Origin: a bacterium
GTDB lineage: Bacteria > Electryoneota > JAOADG01
NCBI GenBank assembly: GCA_026417415.1
Contig: JAOADG010000024.1
Span: 25,081 to 89,080, forward strand
Reading direction: 5' to 3'
DNA: 64,000 nt
In this document: one piece after another, positions 36,707 through 45,050 of the stretch
Layout of the letters: every line of letters begins with the position of its first letter
Numbering within the stretch: the first letter of the stretch is position 1
Program-made: the position numbers and the translations under genes
The notes under the pieces: generated by a model
What the model was told of the DNA's origin: nothing
Database searches by the model: none
Seen by the model: the letters and a program-made list of their open reading frames with translations, nothing else

Positions 36707-37342
36707 ATGAATATTCTTCATGAAAACATTGCAGAATACTTATTAAGTTTACATGAAAGCCAGTTTAGTAATCCAGTATTAAAAGAAATGGAGGACTTAG
36801 CAAAAGAAAAGAAATTTCCTATCATCGGACCGATCGTTGGAAATTTATTGTCTATCTGTGCCAAAATGGTCCAAGCCCGAAAAATTCTTGAATTGGGAAG
36901 CGGTTACGGTTATTCTGCTTTTTGGTTTGCTTTAGCCATTGGAAAAAATGGTGAAATCCTTTGTACGGATGGTGAAGAAAAAAATAAAGAACTGGCGTTT
37001 CATTTTTTTCAAAAGGGAAAAATTGAAACCAAAATTGAGTACCGAATTGGAGATGCACTAACAATTGCAAAAAACCTAAAAGAAAAATTTGATTTGATTT
37101 TTTGTGATATAGACAAACAAGAGTACCATCTTGTGATTGATCTCGCTAATGATTTACTTGATACTGGAGGGCTTTTAATATTTGATAATGCACTTTGGTC
37201 GGGAAAAGTGTTAGATGAATCGGCAAATGATGAGGCAACCCAAGGTGTAAAATTGCTCAATCAAACCATCTTTTCCGATACTCGTTTTCAATCTACCATT
37301 GTACCGATTCGAGATGGTGTACTGATCGCAAGAAAGAATTAA
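36707..37342 (+). CDS. SAM-dependent O-methyltransferase (COMT/CCoAOMT-like)
   Basis: A 211-residue methyltransferase of the Methyltransf_3 family. Motif I ILELGSGYGYSAFWFA, acidic end of strand 2 LCTDGEE, metal-binding Asp in FDLIFCDIDKQEY, and IFDNALWSGKV that supplies further metal and substrate residues. Acceptor probably a catechol or similar hydroxyl; not determinable here. AAAGGGGG ribosome site upstream. Ends in a 4-base TTAA overlap with the convergent YqgE gene. Confidence 0.88.
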   Translation: MNILHENIAEYLLSLHESQFSNPVLKEMEDLAKEKKFPIIGPIVGNLLSICAKMVQARKILELGSGYGYSAFWFALAIGKNGEILCTDGEEKNKELAFHFFQKGKIETKIEYRIGDALTIAKNLKEKFDLIFCDIDKQEYHLVIDLANDLLDTGGLLIFDNALWSGKVLDESANDEATQGVKLLNQTIFSDTRFQSTIVPIRDGVLIARKN

Positions 37343-37905
37343 TTCAATATCGGTGTGGGGGGATAGAAAGCCAAAGCGAAGTACTCACCTCCTAATGTTT
37401 TAAGTAATATCCGCCACAAATCTTCTGCAGGAAGATCAAACAATTGGGAAAGATTGCAACGGATAAGAATCCAACCTCCAACCTCAATCTCTTTCAACAA
37501 TTGTTTTTTACTCCAACCTGCATAACCTGCACAGAAGCGAATGTCATTTAGGGTCGCCTGCTGGGTTTGGAGGTATTCTGCAAATTCTTCCAATTCACCG
37601 CCCCAATACAATTTCTCTTTGACCAATTTGGATCCTGATATTTTTGGTCCTATCCGATGGAGGATATGTAAAGAATCTCGGCGTACAGGACCCCCTTCAT
37701 AGAGAATTCCTTCAATAGGTGTACCTTCTAAAACTTCAGATAACGTATGATCTAAAGGTCGGTTGAGAATTAATCCATATGCTCCTTCATCATTGAATTC
37801 GCAGAGCAACACCACTGTACGATAAAAATGAGGGTCTTCAATTATGGGATGTGCAATTAAAACACAACCATTTTCCGGATGTTCAATTTGTGTTACACGA
37901 ATCAT
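37339..37905 (-). CDS. YqgE/AlgH family protein
   Basis: A 188-residue protein of the UPF0301/DUF179 family. It shows the characteristic run GCVLIAHPIIEDPHFYRTVV, then GAYGLILNRPL, and YEGGPVRRDSLHILH, and the end FCAGYAGWSKKQLLKEIEVGGW. Biochemical function is not established; some relatives influence transcription of alginate or siderophore genes. Standing alone, transcribed towards the O-methyltransferase. Confidence 0.92.
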   Translation of the reverse strand: MIRVTQIEHPENGCVLIAHPIIEDPHFYRTVVLLCEFNDEGAYGLILNRPLDHTLSEVLEGTPIEGILYEGGPVRRDSLHILHRIGPKISGSKLVKEKLYWGGELEEFAEYLQTQQATLNDIRFCAGYAGWSKKQLLKEIEVGGWILIRCNLSQLFDLPAEDLWRILLKTLGGEYFALAFYPPTPILN

Positions 37906-37962
37906 ACTTGGCTAAGAACCTCAAAAAGAATAAATTGAAAAAACCAAGACGACGGTTCCCAG

Positions 37963-39831
37963 ATGCTACCTCATTCTTTTATACGAAATTTACAAAAAAC
38001 TTTTCATTTTTCCTTGTGTAGAAAAATAATCATCATTCTTTTAGCAAGTGCTGCTCCCTATCACATTTTTGCTCAAGGTGCTACCATTCCTATTTCTTCA
38101 TCAATCTATCCATTTTTAGAAAGATTAGAAACATTCCAAACTGCAAAAAAAACTCTACCATCTCACCGTCCTTTGACCCGAATAGAAGCAGCGCAATTTT
38201 TATTATCCGTGGATACCACTCAACTAACGCCAATTGATAAACAGAAGTTCGCTCAATTTCTCAATGAACTGCATTTTGAAGTGAACCAATCATTTTCCAA
38301 AAAACACAGTAAAAAAACAAGTTGGACAAAAAAGAAACTATTTTTTTGGTTGCCTAAAGGGATTTATGAATCGCACAATGATTTTTTTCACTTCAAAAAG
38401 CAAGAATTTGCTATAAGAATAAATCCGAGAATACGAATGGACTATACAAAAAGTCCGTCCAAAGATTGGAATCGTCAACAAAGGATAGGGTTAGGATGGT
38501 CGTTCCAAAGTCAATGGAACGAAATAGGTGTAAGCTTTCGTTACTTAGATCATATGGATAAGGTTCCCTCTAAAAATGCGATGACTTTTCGTGAATGGAG
38601 AATCTTCGGAAATTCAGATATAGCATTCCAAGGTGAATCAGAAAGTTATCTCACACGTAATCCACAAGATTGGACTAAAGAAAAAACAAGTGAAGAATAC
38701 ATAGTATCTACAGCATCTTTATCCTACACATGGAAAACACTCAATTTTTTAATAGGGCGAGAAACAGTAGGTTGGGGACCGGGTGTACGACAAAAATTGA
38801 TGTTAGGACAGCAAATTTCCCCTATTGACCAACTCCGTTTGGATTTTCAATTACTTGATAATCTGCGTTTTGTTTACTTACATGGTTGGTTGCTCAACGA
38901 TCCACCCGTTACCGATACAATGGACTTCCCTGAGGATGCAAAGCCGAGAGTACTTGATAGACAAAGATATGTGGCTGCACATCGCTTGGAATGGAGAATG
39001 AAGAAATGGATAACAATCGGATTATCCGAATCGGTAATCTATGGGGATCGCGCACCAGAATTACCTTATTTAATCCCAATAAACCTTTTCTATGCTACTG
39101 AGCATAATCGAAGAGATAACGATAACAAATCTTTAGCAGTAGATGTGAAATTTCAAGCCATTCCAAAACAATGGTTGTATGGTGGAATATGGATAGACGA
39201 TCTAACAACGGGAAAACTGGGTACGGGCTTTATTCAAAATAAATTCGGTTACCTTGTAGGTTCAATACTGTATGATCCACTAACCTTGAAAAATTCACGT
39301 TTTGTATTTGAATATGCACGGATGGATCCCTTTGCTGGGTCGCATTTTTATCAAATTAATCGTTATGAACATTGGGGGAAACCGCTTGGATTGGATTTGC
39401 TTCCTCATTCTGATCAATGGTCCCTTTTAGCAGAATGGGAACCTTTTTCAGATTGGAAAATCTATCTCGAATCGACAACAACCAGACACATTGATTCTAC
39501 AATACTAGGCGATCTAACCTTAGCATCTGGTAGTTTATTTTCACATTACCCACCGGCTGCATATCATAGTTCACTTCAATTCGGGAATGGTAGAGGGCGG
39601 AATGTTCACGATTTGCAAGCGACTATTTCGTACGAACTTTTTGAACATTGTTTCATAATGGTGAAATGGAGACAAAAAAGGATAGGCGTGTTCAATACAC
39701 AAAATAGCGGATCCATATCCAATCAAAAACACAATTCCTATTTACCCGGTCTATTTGATTGGTCAAATAAACACTATTCACAAACTTATAGTCAATGGGT
39801 CCTATCGTTCTTGTTCAATTTTGACCGTTGA
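37963..39831 (+). CDS. Outer-membrane barrel protein of the Wzi (capsule assembly) type
   Basis: A 622-residue exported protein. Signal region about 15-38 (IIIILLASAAPYHIFAQ) follows a basic N-terminus. Residues about 45-105 form a small helical domain (PLTRIEAAQFL). From 135 there are repeated amphipathic strands ending in an aromatic C-terminus (QWVLSFLFNF). GRETVGWGPGVRQKLMLGQQISPIDQLRLDF is the typical Wzi/Cap-assembly core. Wzi in E. coli anchors group 1 capsule at the cell surface. Fits the polysaccharide theme at 12-20 kb. It overlaps the convergent nth gene by 40 bases. Confidence 0.82.
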   Translation: MLPHSFIRNLQKTFHFSLCRKIIIILLASAAPYHIFAQGATIPISSSIYPFLERLETFQTAKKTLPSHRPLTRIEAAQFLLSVDTTQLTPIDKQKFAQFLNELHFEVNQSFSKKHSKKTSWTKKKLFFWLPKGIYESHNDFFHFKKQEFAIRINPRIRMDYTKSPSKDWNRQQRIGLGWSFQSQWNEIGVSFRYLDHMDKVPSKNAMTFREWRIFGNSDIAFQGESESYLTRNPQDWTKEKTSEEYIVSTASLSYTWKTLNFLIGRETVGWGPGVRQKLMLGQQISPIDQLRLDFQLLDNLRFVYLHGWLLNDPPVTDTMDFPEDAKPRVLDRQRYVAAHRLEWRMKKWITIGLSESVIYGDRAPELPYLIPINLFYATEHNRRDNDNKSLAVDVKFQAIPKQWLYGGIWIDDLTTGKLGTGFIQNKFGYLVGSILYDPLTLKNSRFVFEYARMDPFAGSHFYQINRYEHWGKPLGLDLLPHSDQWSLLAEWEPFSDWKIYLESTTTRHIDSTILGDLTLASGSLFSHYPPAAYHSSLQFGNGRGRNVHDLQATISYELFEHCFIMVKWRQKRIGVFNTQNSGSISNQKHNSYLPGLFDWSNKHYSQTYSQWVLSFLFNFDR

Positions 39832-40499
39832 GTTTGATTTGTGTCTGATTGATGAGCACTTGGACAATAATTAGAAAGAAAGCAACCTTTGCAATTAGGT
39901 TTTCTTGCAGTACAAACATTTCTTCCATGGTGTATCAATTGATGTGATAACGGTATCCAAAGTTCACGGGGAACCCAATTCATTAACTCTTTTTCAATTC
40001 GATCAGCGGTTTTAGAGGCTACGAATTGTAATCGTTGAGATAAACGACTCACATGGGTATCTACAACAATCCCTTCGGCTTTACCAAAAGCAGCCCCTAA
40101 AACTACAGATGCAGTTTTTCGGCCTACTCCACTTAAGGTTAATAATTCTTCCATACTAGATGGAACTTGACCATCAAATCGTTCAAGCAATTGTTGACTC
40201 ATTTGATGAATCATTTTCGCTTTGTTAACAAAAAAACCAGTCGGTTTGATGATGGTTTGTAAAGTTGGTAATGGCAATGATACCATCGCTTGAGGTGTTG
40301 GAGCGACTGCAAAAAGTTTTGGTGTTACTTTGTTGACCATTCCATCGGTACACTGGGCAGATAAAATGGTAGCGACCAACAACTGAAAAGCATTTTGATG
40401 ATACAATGCGCATTGAGCAGTGGGATAATTTTCTGATAGCAACCTTAAAATGGTATGACGGCGTTTTAATTCTTTTGTATATTTTGAAGAAGCAGTCAT
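39792..40499 (-). CDS. nth: Endonuclease III
   Basis: Base-excision-repair glycosylase and AP lyase, 235 residues from the ATG at 40499; longer reading upstream would run into the Usp gene and is not family-like. Helix-hairpin-helix LSGVGRKTASVVLG contains the catalytic Lys; catalytic Asp is in VVDTHVSR; the four [4Fe-4S] cysteines are spaced C-x6-C-x2-C-x5-C (CTARKPNCKGCFLSNYC). Its last 40 bases overlap the Wzi-like gene on the other strand, encoding a basic, probably dispensable tail. Confidence 0.95.
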   Translation of the reverse strand: MTASSKYTKELKRRHTILRLLSENYPTAQCALYHQNAFQLLVATILSAQCTDGMVNKVTPKLFAVAPTPQAMVSLPLPTLQTIIKPTGFFVNKAKMIHQMSQQLLERFDGQVPSSMEELLTLSGVGRKTASVVLGAAFGKAEGIVVDTHVSRLSQRLQFVASKTADRIEKELMNWVPRELWIPLSHQLIHHGRNVCTARKPNCKGCFLSNYCPSAHQSDTNQTQRSKLNKNDRTH

Positions 40500-40529
40500 T
40501 TTTTGTCTAACATTAAAATTGAGGTCGCG

Positions 40530-41423
40530 ATGTTCCGAACCATCCTTTTGCCTACAGATTTTTCTGAGCCATCGGCACGTGCTGCAAAATATGCTGCTGC
40601 CATTGCCATCAATGCAAGAGCAAATATACACGTGATTTCTATTGTAGAATCCAGAGCATTTGAAGAGGATCTAAAACCTTTACTCAAACAGTTCATCCAT
40701 GATGCTGTTGATGAAACGTTATCTATTTTAGGAATACGAGAAAAACCTCATATCCAATTTGAATATACTACAATGGTAAACCAGTCACCTGCAAATGCAA
40801 TTTTAGAAGCATCGCAAAAATATCAAGCGGATCTCATTGTAATGGGAACCCATAGTAGAACAGGAATACCTGCCTTGTTATTGGGTTCGGTAACAGAAAA
40901 AGTAATGCGTGGAACCACGGTTCCGTTAGTCGCTGTGGGAAGAGGTGAAAATCAACTTGAGAAATTTCATCAATTACCAAAAAAAATATTGGCCGCAATA
41001 GATTTTTCAGAAGCATCCAAATTGGCTTTACAACAAGCGGTCCTTTTATCTCGCTTGTGGAATAGTACATTGCATATTTTGCATGTAATTGAAATGACCA
41101 TTAGTGTCCCTTATCCACCTGTAAGCATAGGGCCGGTTATCTCCACTGAACCTGAAATCGTTGAAAATACTAGACAAGCATTGGAGGCATTGGTCAGGGA
41201 ATATGTTCCCGAAGGTATTCCCAATCAAGTCGTGATATTGGAAGGAGAACCTTGTCATCGCTTGTGTGTGTATTCTAAAGAAAAAGAAATTGAACTGATC
41301 GTCATTGGAACACAAGGGCATTCTAAATTAGAGCGATGGCTACTAGGTTCAACGTGTGAAAAGTTACTAAAAAATGTAGAAATCCCTATTTGGATACATC
41401 CTCATCCAAATCGAATCAAATAG
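40530..41423 (+). CDS. Tandem universal stress protein (two UspA domains)
   Basis: 297 residues from the ATG at 40530, preceded by GAGGT; an earlier in-frame start at 40503 lacks a ribosome site. Two Usp domains in tandem: about 1-150 with GTHSRTGIPALLLGSVTEKVM and 155-297 with GTQGHSKLERWLLGSTCEKLL, both showing the G-x2-G-x9-G-S ATP-binding pattern. Probably a cytosolic stress protein. Its start is only 30 bases from the divergent nth start. Confidence 0.95.
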   Translation: MFRTILLPTDFSEPSARAAKYAAAIAINARANIHVISIVESRAFEEDLKPLLKQFIHDAVDETLSILGIREKPHIQFEYTTMVNQSPANAILEASQKYQADLIVMGTHSRTGIPALLLGSVTEKVMRGTTVPLVAVGRGENQLEKFHQLPKKILAAIDFSEASKLALQQAVLLSRLWNSTLHILHVIEMTISVPYPPVSIGPVISTEPEIVENTRQALEALVREYVPEGIPNQVVILEGEPCHRLCVYSKEKEIELIVIGTQGHSKLERWLLGSTCEKLLKNVEIPIWIHPHPNRIK

Positions 41424-42132
41424 CCCACCCACCTGATAATATCAGATTTGTTCCTGTACAATAATGGGACTCATTTGAAAGTAAAAAACGTAAGGCACCT
41501 AATAGATCATCGGGAGTACCTTTTCTCTGTAAAGGTATCTGTTCTGTAAAAAGATCATTTTCTTCATAAGTAAAAATTCCTGGTGAGATCATATTGACTC
41601 GTACACCAAATTTTGCTTCGCTCCGAGCGAGAGTACGCATCAAGATCACCAATGCACTTTTAGAAGCGCTATACGGTAAAGTATGGATTTGACTATGAAA
41701 TTGTTCATTATGAGCAACACCAAAAAAAATGAGTGTACCTTGTGTTTGACGAAGAAATGGAAGTGTTACTTGTGAAAGGTAATAATTTGCATAAAAATTG
41801 GTGGCAAACATTAGTTCAATTTCTTGAGGTTGATAGGATAATGGCTCTTTTTGTAAAAAATCCCCTTGTAAAGCAACCACAGCATCCAATTGTTGAAAAG
41901 TTTGGATGCAGGTCTCTACTGCACTTTTAACTTCATTCAATTCAGTAACATCGGCTTGAAATTTTTTGGTTTCTAAACCAAGGGATTTGCACTTTTCAAG
42001 AAATGTGTCTGCTGCTTCAGAATTCTGTTTATAAATGACAAAAACATTTCCAAAATTCAAATCGCCTAAAATTTTATAAATTGTTCTTCCTAATCCACCA
42101 ATACCAACCAATAAAATTGTTTTACGTTTCAT
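41416..42132 (-). CDS. Short-chain dehydrogenase/reductase
   Basis: A 238-residue classical SDR. Cofactor motif GIGGLGRTIY near 10-20 (TGxxxGxG-like), VVALQGDF at the NNAG position is divergent, catalytic Y-x-x-x-K as YSASK, and MISPGIF after it. Resembles FabG-like oxidoreductases; substrate unknown. The NNAG motif reading ALQG is unusual. Overlaps the Usp stop by 8 bases on the opposite strand. Confidence 0.85.
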   Translation of the reverse strand: MKRKTILLVGIGGLGRTIYKILGDLNFGNVFVIYKQNSEAADTFLEKCKSLGLETKKFQADVTELNEVKSAVETCIQTFQQLDAVVALQGDFLQKEPLSYQPQEIELMFATNFYANYYLSQVTLPFLRQTQGTLIFFGVAHNEQFHSQIHTLPYSASKSALVILMRTLARSEAKFGVRVNMISPGIFTYEENDLFTEQIPLQRKGTPDDLLGALRFLLSNESHYCTGTNLILSGGWAI

Positions 42133-42140
42133 TGTTCAAA

Positions 42141-42755
42141 CTAACTGATAAAAAAATCTGTTGTTGGTTCGGTCCATAACAGTACTCTACGAAATCCATT
42201 TCGTTCTAAATAAACCGACTCGAGACGAAATGAATCCATGACTGTGAACAGGTGATTGCCATACCGCGCAGTTTTGCAAATGATTTTCCATTCTTCATGG
42301 GTAGGAAAAAGAGGATAACGAAGGGATGGATGACCATTTCTAAAAGTGATTCGTCCTTCATCAATAATGGTAGCTACACCTACTTGAAACTGGGATTTAC
42401 GTCGTAGTAATACTTCATAAGAACAATGATAAAAAATGGATTTCAATTCAGTCAAACGTAAGTGTGAAACCGACTGAAAATGACACTTAGGTAGAATCAG
42501 TTCACTGGCAAGCAAGTTGGCCTCTTCTTCCTCTTGATTGGAAGGAAACGAGTTTTCATCGTGGTTAAGTAAAATGTGGGAAAGTTCATGACAAAATGAC
42601 CAATTTAAACGTTCATCATGATAATGTGCAGGTAAATGAATCCAATTGCCTACCTTATGAGGGACGGTATAGGAAAACCGAATAGAAACATGAACATTGT
42701 ATTCGTTACACAATCTCCGAATAAACGGAGTAGCACGTTCATCTACATCAATCAT
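42141..42755 (-). CDS. ImmA/IrrE-family metallopeptidase
   Basis: 204 residues from the ATG at 42755 (MIDVDERATPF), which overlaps the upstream hydrolase stop by one base (TGATG); a longer frame from 42860 would lie inside that gene. Zinc motif H56-E57-L-S-H60 (CHELSHILL) with a Glu-rich helix NQEEEEANLLASELILP supplying the third ligand. Family members cleave phage or stress repressors (ImmA, IrrE/PprI). No helix-turn-helix partner is beside it, so its target is unknown. C-terminal 70 residues form an unrecognised beta-rich domain. Confidence 0.88.
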   Translation of the reverse strand: MIDVDERATPFIRRLCNEYNVHVSIRFSYTVPHKVGNWIHLPAHYHDERLNWSFCHELSHILLNHDENSFPSNQEEEEANLLASELILPKCHFQSVSHLRLTELKSIFYHCSYEVLLRRKSQFQVGVATIIDEGRITFRNGHPSLRYPLFPTHEEWKIICKTARYGNHLFTVMDSFRLESVYLERNGFRRVLLWTEPTTDFFIS

Positions 42756-43471
42756 CAAGTATATCCTAAAACTCTTCGAGTAAATTCTACAGCGGTAGGA
42801 ATAATTAGTGAAGAGCGAGTAGAATGAAGGTGATGACGAACTCCATTTAAAATTTGCCATTCACCACCGCTTAATGAATCTGCCAATTTTTCTACTTCCG
42901 ATGAGGTGATCCACTCATCTTGATCACCCGCTGTAACCAACACAGGAATTCGTACATCCAATAAATCGTCAACAGTTAAACCATTTTCTAAAACATCATC
43001 AAAAAAAACCGAATTCATATGTAAGATTTCTATCCAACGATCACCAAATTGTTTCATCATGAATTCTTTTCGTCTTGGGCTTATAGTATCTACGGAAAGC
43101 TCATTGCGGAACTTATTGACATCTTTTTCGTTCCAGAAAAACTTTGTAGCGTGCATCCAGATCCCTTCAATGAAACCGGGATTCGTTCGCTCTATTTCTA
43201 AAGCAACGTATCCACCTAAACCATAACCCCATAGAACGACACGTTCTAATCCCAATGATTCTAATCGTTGGTAGGTATGTTCCACTAAATTGTGCAAATG
43301 AAAAGAATCGGATTGAAAATCGCTACTTTGATACGGCCAATCAATCCCATTAGGTTGTAGTTGATAATGTTTAATGGACTCAAAGTGGGGTGACCATTCC
43401 CCTTCTATCGTCCCGAGCAAATCAGGTAAAAGAACGACTGAATCTTGTGCTCGGCGCGATCCTGTTGGCAT
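42755..43471 (-). CDS. Alpha/beta-hydrolase fold protein lacking the nucleophile serine
   Basis: A 238-residue protein. Strand-helix pattern VVLLPDLLG, nucleophile elbow VVLWGYGLGGYVALE, acid region VLVTAGDQDEW and His in NGVRHHLH are all in place for the fold, but the elbow reads G-Y-G84-L-G where the catalytic Ser is expected. The codon is GGT, so it is not a one-base ambiguity in the reading frame. It is therefore probably inactive as an esterase and may be a binding or regulatory protein. Strong AAGGAG ribosome site. Translationally coupled to the ImmA/IrrE protease. Confidence 0.85.
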   Translation of the reverse strand: MPTGSRRAQDSVVLLPDLLGTIEGEWSPHFESIKHYQLQPNGIDWPYQSSDFQSDSFHLHNLVEHTYQRLESLGLERVVLWGYGLGGYVALEIERTNPGFIEGIWMHATKFFWNEKDVNKFRNELSVDTISPRRKEFMMKQFGDRWIEILHMNSVFFDDVLENGLTVDDLLDVRIPVLVTAGDQDEWITSSEVEKLADSLSGGEWQILNGVRHHLHSTRSSLIIPTAVEFTRRVLGYT

Positions 43472-43598
43472 AAAAGAAATTCTCCTTCAAAATGGTGTTG
43501 TAAAATGAATTTAATCTTAGAAAATTACAAACAACATAGTATCTTCAATCGTCTAATTCTATTCGAATTGTATGGATTTTATAGAATGATATAACAGA

Positions 43599-44861
43599 AT
43601 GCAAGTATTTAGTGAATTAAACCTCTCGATTCTTATTACTGCCTATTTAGCTGCTGCATCAGCCAGTTTATTGGGTGTACTCTTGGTGCTTAGAAAACTA
43701 TCGCTTATCGGGGATGCGATTTCACATGCGATCTTACCGGGTATTGTGCTTGCATTTCTTTTTTCCCAATCTAAAAATCCACAAGTTATGTTAATAGGTG
43801 CAGGAACTGTGGGCTTAATCACAACTTTGTTGATTGAATGGATCACCAAAGCAAAAATCGCAGAGGATTCATCTATAGGGATCGTTTTTACGGTACTATT
43901 TGCGATTGGAGTAGTACTGATTTCTCTATTTAGCCGAAACATTGATTTAGATGCTGAATGTGTTTTATTTGGTGAATTATCATTAATTCCACTTCAAGAA
44001 GATTTCCCAGCAGGTTCAGGTATTCCAAGGTCCACTTTTACATTGAGCATTGTGTACTTGTTCAACATTCTACTCATTATACTTTTTTACAAAGAATGGA
44101 AAATTTCTACATTTGATTCAACTTTAGCTGCCACTTTAGGTTTTTCTACAAACCTTTTCCATTATCTTTTAATGTCCGCAGTGTCTTTGACAACAGTTGC
44201 TGGGTTTGAAGCGACAGGGGCAATACTTATCGTTTCAATGTTTATCGGTCCTGCCTTAATTGCTTTGATAGCATTTCATAAGTTATCCCATGTTTTCATC
44301 GCAAGTCAAATCATATCATTGTTTATTGCTTTATTCGGTTACATTTCTGCGAAATTGTTAGACAGCAGTATTGCAGGTGCAATGACCACCATTACTGGTT
44401 TAATGTTCGCAGGCGTCATCTTCTTGTCACCTCATTCTGGTTTATTGATACAATGGATTGAAAAAAGAAAACTGGAAAAACGAATTGCATTAGAAGATTT
44501 ACTGGGTTTGATGTACCGACTTGAAGAAAAAAATGCGTCCACATACGGCTTAGCATTAAATAAAAAGCTAATTAAGAGAGCATTATCTCAAAAGTTTATT
44601 ACTCCTTCTGAATACGGTTACCAATTATCCAAGAAAGGGCGACAAGTAGCCGCTAATGTAATACGATCTCACCGTTTATGGGAAAGTTATTTAGAACAAG
44701 AACTTCAATTGCCACCCGATCATACTCATCAATCAGCAGATATCGTGGAGCATTTTCTTAGTCCTCAGGAACGCGAAAACTTATCCAATGTATTAAAAGA
44801 TAGAAATCTAGATCCGCAAGGAAAACCAATTCCAAAGGAAGCTTCAGACCTTAACGGTTGA
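43599..44861 (+). CDS. Metal ABC-transporter permease fused to a DtxR/MntR-like domain
   Basis: 420 residues. Residues 1-290 are a ZnuB/MntB-family permease with about eight membrane spans (LRKLSLIGDAISHAILPGIVLAF is the family hallmark). Residues about 295-420 form a C-terminal winged-helix plus metal-binding domain of the DtxR family: LSKKGRQVAANVIRSHRLWESYLEQEL, and HQSADIVEHFLSP. This architecture matches chlamydial YtgCR, where the C-terminal repressor is released by cleavage. The partner ATPase and binding protein genes are not adjacent. Ends 18 bases past the convergent DUF2188 stop. Confidence 0.9.
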   Translation: MQVFSELNLSILITAYLAAASASLLGVLLVLRKLSLIGDAISHAILPGIVLAFLFSQSKNPQVMLIGAGTVGLITTLLIEWITKAKIAEDSSIGIVFTVLFAIGVVLISLFSRNIDLDAECVLFGELSLIPLQEDFPAGSGIPRSTFTLSIVYLFNILLIILFYKEWKISTFDSTLAATLGFSTNLFHYLLMSAVSLTTVAGFEATGAILIVSMFIGPALIALIAFHKLSHVFIASQIISLFIALFGYISAKLLDSSIAGAMTTITGLMFAGVIFLSPHSGLLIQWIEKRKLEKRIALEDLLGLMYRLEEKNASTYGLALNKKLIKRALSQKFITPSEYGYQLSKKGRQVAANVIRSHRLWESYLEQELQLPPDHTHQSADIVEHFLSPQERENLSNVLKDRNLDPQGKPIPKEASDLNG

Positions 44862-45041
44862 TGTTTTTCCATCGGATTGTTTTACAACAACTTTTTCAAA
44901 TCCTTTCTCTTTAGAAAGCGCAATGGCTTTAGCAATCGCTTCATCTTGTGTTTTACATTTTGCACTGGCACAGCGTGCCCCTTCTAATTTGACTACCCAT
45001 TCATTTGCTTTTTTAGCTTCTACCAAATAATAATCGGCCAT
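44844..45041 (-). CDS. Small DUF2188-like protein
   Basis: A 65-residue cytosolic protein. Pattern of an aromatic ligand start (YYLVEAK), EWVVKLEGARCASAKCKTQDEAIAKAIALSKEKG and a final VVKQSDGK is that of DUF2188, a small conserved fold of unknown function. GGAG ribosome site (GAATCTCC on the plus strand) before ATG. It lies 10 bases after the glutamine synthetase start region's upstream side on the same strand and overlaps the permease stop by 18 bases. Confidence 0.8.
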   Translation of the reverse strand: MADYYLVEAKKANEWVVKLEGARCASAKCKTQDEAIAKAIALSKEKGFEKVVVKQSDGKTSTVKV

Positions 45042-45050
45042 TTGAATCTC

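Noticed and set aside
40500-40631. 44-codon upstream extension of nth
   Set aside because: It would run through the Usp gene in antisense and has no endonuclease III homology; ATG at 40499 is the usual family start.
43556-43587. Inverted repeat ATTCTAT...ATAGAAT upstream of the permease-repressor fusion, considered as a metal operator
   Set aside because: Seven-base arms 18 bases apart are expected by chance in AT-rich DNA and do not resemble a DtxR or MntR box.
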